64,000 bases of DNA from Amycolatopsis rubida (lineage in GTDB: Bacteria; Actinomycetota; Actinomycetes; Mycobacteriales; Pseudonocardiaceae), in the NCBI RefSeq assembly GCF_900115345.1, contig NZ_FOWC01000002.1, forward strand, positions 186,001 to 250,000. The letters are read 5' to 3'. Shown here one piece after another: positions 36,374 to 44,372 of the stretch. A model generated the notes under the pieces. It was given only the letters and a program-made list of their open reading frames with translations, ran no database searches and had not been told where the DNA came from. The position numbers and the translations under genes are program-made. Every line of letters begins with the position of its first letter. Positions within the stretch are counted from its first letter, which is position 1.

Positions 36374-37492
36374 ATGACTGACCCGCGCTTCCAGCAGGAA
36401 GGCGTGGCCAACACGACTTATCCGTGCGGCGGGTGCGGCGCACGGCTGGAGTTCGCGCCGGGCACGACGGCCATGCAGTGCCCGTACTGCGGGTTCCGGC
36501 AGGAGATCGCCGCCGGGGAGCGGCAGATCCGCGAGATCCCGTTCGCGGAGCTGGCGAACCTCGCGCGCAAGCCGGTGGGGTCGATCGGCAAGTACGTCTT
36601 CGTGTGCCAGCGGTGCGCGGCGAGGACGGAGACGAACGAGACCGCCAGCATGTGCCAGTTCTGCGGCGCGCCGCTGGTGATCGACCCGGGCGCGTCCGGG
36701 CAGCTGGTGCCCGAAGGCGTGCTGCCGTTCGCGTTCGACCGTCCCGCCGTGAGCACGCATCTGAAGAAGTGGACCTCTTCGCGCTGGTTCGCACCGACCG
36801 CGCTGAAGAAGGTCACCACGGCGGAGTCCACGAAAAGCACGTACATCCCGCACTGGACGTATGACTCGCAGACCGTGTCGGTGTACACCGGTGCGCGCGG
36901 CGAGTACTACTACGTTACCGAGACCTACTACGACAACGGCGAGCGCAAGACGCGCCAAGTGCGCCATACCCGCTGGTATCCGGCGCGCGGGCAGGTCGCG
37001 CGGAACTTCGACGACGTCCTGGTGCCGGCGAGCACCCAGCTGCCGTTGCCGGAGCTGGACAAGCTCGCGCCGTGGCCGCTGCTCGATTCCGCGCCGTACC
37101 AGCCGCAGTACCTCTCCGGGCACTTCGCGCTGCGGTACGACGTCGAACCGGAGAACGGCTTCGAAGAGGCGAAGAACCGGATGGCCCCGGTCATCGCCGA
37201 CGACTGCAAGTACGACATCGGCGGCGACACGCAGCGGCTGAATTCGGTCGACACGCAGCACAACAACGTCACCTTCAAGCTGATGCTGCTGCCGGTGTGG
37301 GTCGCGACCTACGTGTATGCCGGGAAGAACTGGCAGATCCTCGTCAACGGCCGCACCGGCGAGATCCACGGCCAGCGTCCGTGGAGCAAGGTCAAGATCG
37401 CCGTCGCGGCAGTGCTGGCGCTGATCGTGATCGCGGTGATCGTCTACCTCATCGCGACCAAGGGCCACAGCACCGGAACGACCCACCACTGA
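36374..37492 (+). CDS. Double zinc-ribbon membrane protein, YdjG-like
   Basis: A 372-residue protein. Two zinc ribbons lie at the N-terminus: C18, C21, C36, C39 and C78, C81, C94, C97. A beta-rich middle domain follows (PHWTYDSQTVSVYTGARG, a Tyr-rich strand, RYDVEPENGFEEAKNRM). A single C-terminal membrane helix lies at about 343-365, then a short His-containing tail. The TFIIB-like ribbon fused to a membrane helix resembles Bacillus YdjG, which with YdjH and the SPFH protein YdjI recruits a PspA homologue to the membrane. Here only the SPFH and ribbon proteins are adjacent. Function here is inferred from that analogy. Confidence 0.82.
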   Translation: MTDPRFQQEGVANTTYPCGGCGARLEFAPGTTAMQCPYCGFRQEIAAGERQIREIPFAELANLARKPVGSIGKYVFVCQRCAARTETNETASMCQFCGAPLVIDPGASGQLVPEGVLPFAFDRPAVSTHLKKWTSSRWFAPTALKKVTTAESTKSTYIPHWTYDSQTVSVYTGARGEYYYVTETYYDNGERKTRQVRHTRWYPARGQVARNFDDVLVPASTQLPLPELDKLAPWPLLDSAPYQPQYLSGHFALRYDVEPENGFEEAKNRMAPVIADDCKYDIGGDTQRLNSVDTQHNNVTFKLMLLPVWVATYVYAGKNWQILVNGRTGEIHGQRPWSKVKIAVAAVLALIVIAVIVYLIATKGHSTGTTHH

Positions 37493-37547
37493 GTTTCGCG
37501 AAGGATGTGATGTGCCGTGCTCATGGGCATGGTTCTCGGCGACCGCC

Positions 37548-37568
37548 GCTCCCGCGTTTCGCGGGAGC
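37548..37568. terminator. Hairpin GCTCCCGCG-TTT-CGCGGGAGC
   Basis: A perfect 9-bp stem with a TTT loop, 55 bases after the zinc-ribbon gene and before the methyltransferase. It is the likely terminator of the SPFH/zinc-ribbon operon. There is no U-tract. Confidence 0.6.
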
Positions 37569-37666
37569 ACGCGGGTTCGCCGCTGTCTTGATCGGCGGGA
37601 ATCCTCGCCTGCTCTCCGCGAAGCGTCGACGGCTGCCTGGCCCTTCGACCCTTCCCGGGAGCATTC

Positions 37667-38767
37667 ATGTCCACCGTCACGTGGACCGAAAACGGAACCA
37701 CCCACACTGCCCGCTGGCATTCCGAAAACGGAACTCCGCCGCCGGGCCGCATTGTCGTCGTCGATGACCGGCTGACCGCTGCCGCCGCACTGCGCTTCGC
37801 CCGCGCGGGCACCGGAATGCTGTGGCGCGGCGATTTCCCCCACGCGCGACAGCTCGTGCGCGCCATGGACCGCCGGCTCCCGCGACCTTCGGGATCTTTC
37901 GCCAAAGTGCGCTCCGCTCGTGCGGAACGTGCGACGCTGCTCGGAAAAGTCCTGGTCGTGGTGGACGGCGACCATTCGCTTCAGCTCCGCCGAGCCCCGG
38001 ACATCCAAGCCGCCTGCGAGCACGCGTTCGGCGGTTTGCCCGGCACGCTGCTCTCGTTGCGTGAGCTGCTCGGCGCCCTGAGCGCATATCAATGGCACCA
38101 GAAAGGCATAGCTATCAAGGCTTTGGGCGCTCGGCTTTATCCGGCGTACAGCGTGTTCGCGCCGACCCGCAGCGAATACCTCGACCTCGTCGCACAGGAG
38201 CCATTACCAGGCAACGGTTCTCCGGTCGTTTTCGATATCGGCACCGGTACCGGCGTGCTCGCCGCCATCCTCGCCCGGCGCGGTGCCGCCGAAGTGCTGG
38301 CGACCGACCTCAACCCGCGCGCCGTTCGCTGCGCACGGGACAACCTGCGGCGACTCGGCCTGTCCGATCGGGTCCGGGTCCTCGAAACCGACCTCTGGCC
38401 CGCCGAACAGCGGGCCGATCTGGTCGTCTGCAATCCGCCCTGGCTGCCCGGAAACCCGGCGTCGGCACTGGAACTCGGGATCTACGACGCCTCGTCCGCC
38501 ATGCTGAACCGCTTCCTCGACGGCCTGCCCGGGCATCTGACGCCGCACGGCGAAGGCTGGCTGATCCTGTCGGACCTCGCCGAACACCTCGGCCTGCGGA
38601 CCCGCGCCGAACTGCTCGACCGGATCTCCGCGGCCGGTCTCACGGTCGCGGGACGTCGCGAAACCACGCCAAGGCACCGACGCGCCACCGACAGTGCCGA
38701 TCCGTTGCACGCACAGCGTTCCCGGGAGCGGACGGCCCTCTGGCGGTTAACCATGTCCAGAGCGTGA
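37667..38767 (+). CDS. Class I SAM-dependent methyltransferase (NPPW type)
   Basis: A 366-residue enzyme. The N-terminal about 170 residues are an unrecognised helical domain, possibly for substrate recognition. The Rossmann-like methyltransferase domain (about 180-330) has VVFDIGTGTGVLAAILARRG (SAM loop), VLATDLNPRA (acidic ribose contact) and DLVVCNPPWLPG. NPPY/W marks enzymes that methylate amide or exocyclic nitrogen in nucleic acids or in Gln of release factors (RsmC/PrmC group). The target is unknown. ATG follows GGGAG by seven bases. It appears monocistronic. Confidence 0.85.
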   Translation: MSTVTWTENGTTHTARWHSENGTPPPGRIVVVDDRLTAAAALRFARAGTGMLWRGDFPHARQLVRAMDRRLPRPSGSFAKVRSARAERATLLGKVLVVVDGDHSLQLRRAPDIQAACEHAFGGLPGTLLSLRELLGALSAYQWHQKGIAIKALGARLYPAYSVFAPTRSEYLDLVAQEPLPGNGSPVVFDIGTGTGVLAAILARRGAAEVLATDLNPRAVRCARDNLRRLGLSDRVRVLETDLWPAEQRADLVVCNPPWLPGNPASALELGIYDASSAMLNRFLDGLPGHLTPHGEGWLILSDLAEHLGLRTRAELLDRISAAGLTVAGRRETTPRHRRATDSADPLHAQRSRERTALWRLTMSRA

Positions 38768-38830
38768 CCCGGCGTTTCCACGCTGGACTGCACCAATCGA
38801 ATATCCTCGCCGAAGACACGGGGAGGGACG

Positions 38831-40099
38831 ATGCCCGTACCGGGGTTTGCCGTACCACGCCGGGAATTCGTGCGGAAGCTGCTGCATCGCGGCAGCCCGC
38901 CGGAACGGCCGGACGCCGGGGAGGACCTCGGCGCGGTCGGCGACGCGACGCTCGCCCGCGCCGCGCGGTACTGGGTCGTCGTGCCCATCGCCTACCGGAT
39001 CGCCGCGTTCGTGAAGGTGTTCATCGGGTTCGCCGCGGCCAACGGCGGTGCCGGACTGGTTCCGGTGCTGCCCGCGGCCGCGCTGGGCGTCGCGGCGAAC
39101 GCCGGGTTCCTGTGGTGGCTGCTGCGCTCCGGCGGCCTGCCCGCGCGGCGCACGCGGCGGGTGCTCACCGCGGACCTCGGCGCGGGCCTCGTGCTGAACC
39201 TGCTGATCGCGGTGCTCGCGCCGGACGCGGTCCAGCCATTCGCGATCGACGTCACCTGGACGTGGCTCGTCGGCTCGGTCGCGATGTGGGCCGGGACGTC
39301 CGGGCTGCCCGCGGCGTTGCTGCTGCTCGCCGCGGCGGTCCCGGTACGCGTCCTGCTGACCGTGGCGGGCGGGCTGCGGCTGGACAATCCGCTCGCGATC
39401 AACCGGTCGATCGGCTGCCTGGTCGCGCTGGCGGTGTCGGTCGTGGTGGCGTGCGGAATCCTGGTGCTGCTAGGCGTCGGCACCCGCTTCGCCCTCGACA
39501 TCGGCCTGCGCCGCGGTCAGGAGGCCGAACGCAGGCGCACCCAGCGGCTGCTGCACGACAGCGTGCTGCAGACCCTGGAAGCGCTCGCGATCGCCCCGGC
39601 CGACGACGCCGACCACGCCGCCGAACGGCTGGCCCAGCTGCGCTCGGTCGCGCACGCCGAGGCGGCCGAACTCCGCCGGAGGATCACCGAGCCGATCGAA
39701 CCGCGCACGGGACGCGGCTTCGTGGTCGAACTGGCCGACGTCGCCGCCGAAATGGCCCGCGAAGGTCTGCGCACCCAGCTCGTCGCCGCCGACTTCGCCG
39801 ACGACGACCGCCTTTCCGCTGACCGGCGCACCGCGATGTGCGAAGCGGTGCGGGAAGCACTGCGCAATACGGTGAAACACGCCGGGACGAGCCGGGTCGT
39901 GCTCCGGGTGGAGGAACGCGACGGCGGGACGGCGGTGGTCGCGCGCGACCAGGGCCGCGGCTTCGACGTGCGCGAACGGGGGCCGGGGTTCGGCATCCGG
40001 CAGTCGATCGAAGCCCGGCTGGCCGAGGTCGGGGGCATCGGGCAGGTGGAATCGACGCCGGGGAACGGGACCCGGGTCACGCTGTGGGTGCCGCACTGA
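38831..40099 (+). CDS. Membrane histidine kinase, orphan
   Basis: A 422-residue sensor kinase. About five or six hydrophobic helices fill residues 50-225. A phosphoacceptor segment RRTQRLLHDSVLQTLEAL follows (His in LLHDS, HisKA_3-like, the type paired with LuxR response regulators). The HATPase domain lies at about 320-420 with CEAVREALRNTVKHAG (N box), VVARDQGRGFDVRE (G1) and GPGFGIRQSIEARL (G2). Such kinases normally sit next to a NarL/LuxR regulator, but none is found on either side, so its partner lies elsewhere. The start follows GGGAGGGA. Confidence 0.88.
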   Translation: MPVPGFAVPRREFVRKLLHRGSPPERPDAGEDLGAVGDATLARAARYWVVVPIAYRIAAFVKVFIGFAAANGGAGLVPVLPAAALGVAANAGFLWWLLRSGGLPARRTRRVLTADLGAGLVLNLLIAVLAPDAVQPFAIDVTWTWLVGSVAMWAGTSGLPAALLLLAAAVPVRVLLTVAGGLRLDNPLAINRSIGCLVALAVSVVVACGILVLLGVGTRFALDIGLRRGQEAERRRTQRLLHDSVLQTLEALAIAPADDADHAAERLAQLRSVAHAEAAELRRRITEPIEPRTGRGFVVELADVAAEMAREGLRTQLVAADFADDDRLSADRRTAMCEAVREALRNTVKHAGTSRVVLRVEERDGGTAVVARDQGRGFDVRERGPGFGIRQSIEARLAEVGGIGQVESTPGNGTRVTLWVPH

Positions 40100-40320
40100 G
40101 CAGGTTGCGGATTCTCCTCCCGCATCGAGGGACTCGATGCGCTTTCCGGAGTCGCCTGCTCGTTTTACTGAATATTCAATTCAGCTCGCCCGCATGGTGT
40201 CACCAATTGCGGACAAAGAACCTCCCGCGCATGCACCCCGTTCGCAGGTTCACATTCCGGCTCCGCGACGCCGATAATGGAGGGTCGAACACGACAAGGC
40301 CCAGCAGCGGGAGCGCTTGC

Positions 40321-40692
40321 ATGGACACGCCGGACGAGGCGCGCACGCATCGGATCGAGCGGAATCGCCGGATGCTCGAATCCTGGCGGGCAGGCGCGTC
40401 GATCACCGAGATCGCCAGGGACCACGGGCTGTCCCTGAGCTGGACCGGCCGGCTCCTGCGGCAGGAAGGCGCGGTACTGCCGGAAATCCGCCAAGGCGTG
40501 CGCCGGGAACTCGACGTGCCGAGGATAGTCCGGGAATACGAATCCGGCTCCACTATCCAGAGCATCGCGGACGCGCATCAGGCGTCCTACGGCACAATCC
40601 GTCGCTTGCTGCTGCGGGAAAAAGTGACCATCCGCCCACATGGCGGCCAGAACGCTCTCGATCGGCGCAAGCCCGGCACCCCACGTCACTGA
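40321..40692 (+). CDS. Small protein with two helix-turn-helix motifs
   Basis: A 123-residue basic protein with two resolvase/Hin-like HTH units: about 18-48 (ESWRAGASITEIARDHGLSL) and about 68-100 (REYESGSTIQSIADAHQASY then GTIRRLLLREKVTIRPHGG). The second half resembles small actinobacterial DNA-binding proteins ending in YGTIRRLLxxxGV-RxRGG, whose function is unknown. ATG 40321 follows GGGAG. It may be a local regulator or chromosome-binding protein. It stands alone upstream of an NB-ARC gene. Confidence 0.75.
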   Translation: MDTPDEARTHRIERNRRMLESWRAGASITEIARDHGLSLSWTGRLLRQEGAVLPEIRQGVRRELDVPRIVREYESGSTIQSIADAHQASYGTIRRLLLREKVTIRPHGGQNALDRRKPGTPRH

Positions 40693-40778
40693 TCATCCCA
40701 TCGGGGGTGGGTGATTCCTGACTCTTTCCATTTCTTTTATCACCCGGAGCGGGTAAAGAGGATAATCGGGGGTGTGGG

Positions 40779-42746
40779 ATGACTGAAGCGCGGCCAGGGG
40801 CAGTCACGTCCGACAGACCAGTGCGGGCGCCGGTCCAGCTCCCGCCCGCCCCGGCCGTGCTGCTCGGCCGCTCCGCGGAACTGGGGCGGCTGGACGACAT
40901 CCGGCTCCGCGCCGCTCCCGCCCCGTCCGTCGTCGTGCTCACCGGAGTCGGCGGGATCGGCAAAACGGCGCTCGCCCTGCACTGGCTGCACACTCACCGC
41001 GCCCAGTTCCCCGGCGGCATCCTCTGCGCGAGGTTTTCCCCCGAGGGCACCGAAACCGCGGAATCCGCGAGCAGCGTACTACACGGTTTCCTTGCCGCAC
41101 TGGGCATCCCCGCCGACGACATCCCGGCCTCGCTCGCCCAGCGGGCCGCCGAATTCCGGGCAGTGACCGCGGATCGCCGGTTCGCCGTGCTGCTCGACGA
41201 CGTCATGCACAGCGCCGACGCCCGGGCTGTGCTGCCCTCCAGCGCGCAGGCGTTCGTGCTCGTCACCAGCCGGTCGCAGCTGACCAGTCTCGCACTGGAC
41301 GGCGCGGAAATCCTTCCGCTGAGCCCGCTTCCGGACCAGCCGGCCCGCGAGGTGCTCGCCCGCGCCGGGCAACGGCAGATCAGCCAGGCCGATACGGAAG
41401 ATCTGCTGACCGCCTGCGCCGGTCTCCCATTGGCGCTGGCCATCACCGGAGCCAGGCTGCGCACCCGGCCAAGACGCAAGCCCCATCGGGAAGCCCGCCG
41501 CGGACGCGTCCGCCCAGTCGGAGATTTCCCCGCTCTAGCGACGGTTTTCGACGCTTCCTATGCCGCACTCGACGACTCGGCGGCCCGGCTCTACCGAACC
41601 TGCGGCATCCTGCCCGGCCCGCATCACGCCGTCGACGCGCTCGCCGACACGCTGCAAAGTTCACCCGCCCACCTGGACGACGCCGTCGACGAACTGATCG
41701 AAGCCAACCTCCTCCACGAATTGGAGGACGAAACCGTGGCACAGCACGACGTCGTCCGCCACGACGCCCGCGTGCGCGCGGAACGCCAGGACGCCGAGGC
41801 CGACCGGCACTATCTCGTTCACCGATACATCCGCTGGTACCGCGACCACACCGTCACCGCGAACGCGCTCATCCACCCGTTCCGCCCGGCCTTCGCGGCC
41901 GAAACCGTTGCCGCGACGAGATCTTTCGCCGACCGCGACCAAGCGGTGACCTGGTGGCGCCGGGACCGGCCGGTCATCAACGCCGTCGCGAAAGCCGCCT
42001 CGGCGCACGGCTGGGACGAGGAACTGTGGCAACTTGCCGAAGCGTCTTGGGGATTTTTCCTGCACCACCGGGATTACGAACAGTTCCTCGAACTGTGCAC
42101 GGCGGGGATCGAGGCGGCCCGGAGGTGTCACCAGCCGCTAGTGGAAGCCCGGATGCACAGTCAGGCCGGTTTTGCCTGCGACCAGCTCGGCCGTTACGAC
42201 GAAGCCGCCGCGCACAATGCCGTGACTCTCGAAATCGGCGAACGGGAGCAGCACGGCCCGACCCAGGCCTCCGCGCTGGCCCGGCTCGCCAGGAACGCGC
42301 GAAGACGGCAAGACTGGGAAACCGCGCTTGAGCTGTACGAGCGCAGCGCCCGAAAACACGCCGAGGCCGGCCTCCCCCGCGGCGTCGGCCAGGCCCGCTA
42401 TCGGCGCGGCGAAGTCCTGATCACGCTGGGGCGCGACGACGAAGCACTGCGCGAACTGGCCGAGGCCACCGCCATCCTGGACGAAGAAGGCGACGTCATC
42501 CAGCACGCGCGTGCGGTCATCCCGCTCGCCGCGATCCACGCCCGGCGGGGCGACTACCGCCGGGCGCGCACCGAACTCCTCCAGGCACTCGAAGGCGTCA
42601 AGCCCCTCCGGTCACCGCATTTCCAGGCCGAGGTCCTCACCGCGCTCGCCAACCTCGAACGCGCCCACGGCGACGAGACAAGCGCCCAGCGCCATCTCGA
42701 CGAGGTCCGCCGCCTCAGCGGGGATTCCGGCGAGCCGCCGCACTGA
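40779..42746 (+). CDS. NB-ARC/TPR signalling ATPase (STAND family)
   Basis: A 655-residue STAND-type protein without a DNA-binding domain. The P-loop is G56-V-G-G-I-G-K-T63, Walker B RRFAVLLDDVMHS (about 130-142) and VTSRSQL the sensor-like step. A winged-helix-like segment follows (about 260-320). TPR-like repeats fill about 400-650 (ARMHSQAGFACDQLGRYDEA, ALYERSARKHAEAGL style). It looks like the C-terminal half of the SARP protein encoded at 44373, without the SARP domain. The start is preceded by a -10 box GATAAT (40761-40766) and the hairpin ACCCG-GAG-CGGGT (40742-40754). Its partner and signal are unknown. Confidence 0.85.
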   Translation: MTEARPGAVTSDRPVRAPVQLPPAPAVLLGRSAELGRLDDIRLRAAPAPSVVVLTGVGGIGKTALALHWLHTHRAQFPGGILCARFSPEGTETAESASSVLHGFLAALGIPADDIPASLAQRAAEFRAVTADRRFAVLLDDVMHSADARAVLPSSAQAFVLVTSRSQLTSLALDGAEILPLSPLPDQPAREVLARAGQRQISQADTEDLLTACAGLPLALAITGARLRTRPRRKPHREARRGRVRPVGDFPALATVFDASYAALDDSAARLYRTCGILPGPHHAVDALADTLQSSPAHLDDAVDELIEANLLHELEDETVAQHDVVRHDARVRAERQDAEADRHYLVHRYIRWYRDHTVTANALIHPFRPAFAAETVAATRSFADRDQAVTWWRRDRPVINAVAKAASAHGWDEELWQLAEASWGFFLHHRDYEQFLELCTAGIEAARRCHQPLVEARMHSQAGFACDQLGRYDEAAAHNAVTLEIGEREQHGPTQASALARLARNARRRQDWETALELYERSARKHAEAGLPRGVGQARYRRGEVLITLGRDDEALRELAEATAILDEEGDVIQHARAVIPLAAIHARRGDYRRARTELLQALEGVKPLRSPHFQAEVLTALANLERAHGDETSAQRHLDEVRRLSGDSGEPPH

Positions 42747-42971
42747 CCACACCGCCCCGCCCGGCCAGCACACCGCCGCGGCGATCGCTCCCGGCCACTC
42801 CGCCCGCAGCGCGTCAGCCTCGCCTCTGGTCGCGGCCCGGGCACTGCGCTGGACCACGACGTCTGCCCCGGCCGAGCACCGCGGCCCGGCGCGATCGACA
42901 TCGGCGACCAGCACCGGCAGCGCGCGCCGCCCCGGCAGCACGATCGGCACGCGCGCGACCCCGGTGGTCAC
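42612..42971 (-). CDS. Possible small protein coupled to the glycosyltransferase-like gene
   Basis: GTG 42971 overlaps the stop of the upstream glycosyltransferase-like gene (GTGA) and opens a 119-residue frame: VARVPIVLPGRRALPVLVAD, then ADVVVQRSARAATRGEADALRAEWPGA. The first about 75 residues look protein-like. The last about 45 are antisense to the end of the NB-ARC gene and may be a run-on after a lost stop. No family was recognised. The overlap start is the main support. Confidence 0.4.
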   Translation of the reverse strand: MTTGVARVPIVLPGRRALPVLVADVDRAGPRCSAGADVVVQRSARAATRGEADALRAEWPGAIAAAVCWPGGAVWSVRRLAGIPAEAADLVEMALGACLVAVGAFEVGERGEDLGLEMR

Positions 42972-44182
42972 GCGTCCCACCCGGGCAGCGGCCGGGGCAT
43001 CGCGGGCAACGGCGGATACGCCGGAGCGGCCGGTTCGGACAACTCCAGCAACTGATACATCGCCGACCGCAAGATCCCCGCCGAACAGTCGAGCCGCGTG
43101 CTCGCGACCGGCAGCACCTCCGCGGCGAGCCTCGGAGCCGCGGCGATCGCGGCTTCTTCCTGGGATTCGAGCGGCGCGTCCGGATCCAGCGGTTTCGCGT
43201 ACGCCCGCACGACGTCCGCGACGCTCCCAGCCTGCGGCCGCCCGTCCGGCAGCGACGCGAGCGTCACCGGCTTCCCGATGGCCGCCGCGTAGCCCGTGGT
43301 CGAGCCGTGGTCGCCGATCACCCAGTCAGCCGCAATCATGGTCGCCTGCCATCCTTGCTCGGGCGGGATCACCCGCAGCCCCCGGCACCCGGCGAGCCAG
43401 GCCGCGACCTGACGCCGCCCGTGCACCGCCCAGACGTTCGGATGCAACACCGCCGCCACCGCGTAACGGTCGTCCGGCAGCGCATCGGCGATCGCTTCGT
43501 ACATCTTCGGGACGCGGCCGAACGCCGAGTCAGTGAACCAGGTCGAACTCAGCACCACCAGCCGCCGGGAGTCAACGCCCAGCGCCCGCCGGTACCGCTC
43601 CCGCTGCCCGCTCGCCGCCCGCATCCCGTCAAGGCAGATGTCCCCGGCCACGACGGCCGCGGGCACCGCCTCCGGACAGCGCTCGCGCAGTACTTCCACC
43701 TCCGCTTCGGTACCGAGGCCCAGCACCGCCGGAAGCACTCGCCCGCGAAACGTGAGCAACTCCCGGTCCAACTCGGTCGTTTCGATCCTCGCACCGCCCG
43801 CCTTCCGGCTGAACCGCCGCCCGGGGACCTGCCCGACCCCGTGCCCGATCAGCATCAGCGGTCCGCGCACCTGGTCGAGGTTCCGGTGGCTGGCCGCCAG
43901 AACCAGGTCGAACCGATGCGCCACCGCCTGCTCCCAGGGCAGCAGGAGCCCGTGCTGCGCCCGCACGTAATCCTCGACCCCGGCCCACCGGTCGGTGCTG
44001 TGCGGCACGGTGAACATCACCTGCACCCGCAGGTCCCGTTCGAGCAGCGAGATCAGCTCGACCAGCCGCGTCCCCGCTGTCACGGTCGGAACGACCGCCA
44101 GCACGGTCCGGCAGCCAGGCCGCGTCACCCGCGACGCGGCGTCGAGACCGATCGGACCGCGTACCCACACGTCGTGCGCCAT
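42968..44182 (-). CDS. GT-B glycosyltransferase-like protein (CDP-glycerol transferase-like)
   Basis: A 404-residue protein. The N-terminal Rossmann half has RTVLAVVPTVTAGTRLVELI, VQVMFTVPHSTDRW and FDLVLAASHRNLDQ. The C-terminal half has RLVVLSSTWFTDSAFG, VAAVLHPNVWAVHG and IAADWVIGDHGSTTGYAAAI, as in TagB/TagF-type glycerophosphotransferases and GT-B enzymes. The substrate is unknown. Actinomycete homologues are sometimes mislabelled translation initiation factor 2. ATG 44182 follows GGAGGGG at a proper distance. It is divergent from the SARP regulator gene with 190 bases between, so SARP control is plausible. Confidence 0.7.
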   Translation of the reverse strand: MAHDVWVRGPIGLDAASRVTRPGCRTVLAVVPTVTAGTRLVELISLLERDLRVQVMFTVPHSTDRWAGVEDYVRAQHGLLLPWEQAVAHRFDLVLAASHRNLDQVRGPLMLIGHGVGQVPGRRFSRKAGGARIETTELDRELLTFRGRVLPAVLGLGTEAEVEVLRERCPEAVPAAVVAGDICLDGMRAASGQRERYRRALGVDSRRLVVLSSTWFTDSAFGRVPKMYEAIADALPDDRYAVAAVLHPNVWAVHGRRQVAAWLAGCRGLRVIPPEQGWQATMIAADWVIGDHGSTTGYAAAIGKPVTLASLPDGRPQAGSVADVVRAYAKPLDPDAPLESQEEAAIAAAPRLAAEVLPVASTRLDCSAGILRSAMYQLLELSEPAAPAYPPLPAMPRPLPGWDA

Positions 44183-44372
44183 CTTCATCCCCTCCGTCCG
44201 GAAACCGACGAACCGAGGCTGCGGTGCGGTCCTGACCGGGGACTTCCCGCCGCTGGACACAAAGCGGACCGAAACCGGACAAGACAATTCCCCAGATGAT
44301 CGTTATCCCGAACCGGTCGCCGATCCGCCGGATCAATGCGAAACTGGGCAATCGACGAGGGAGGGGCGTCGA

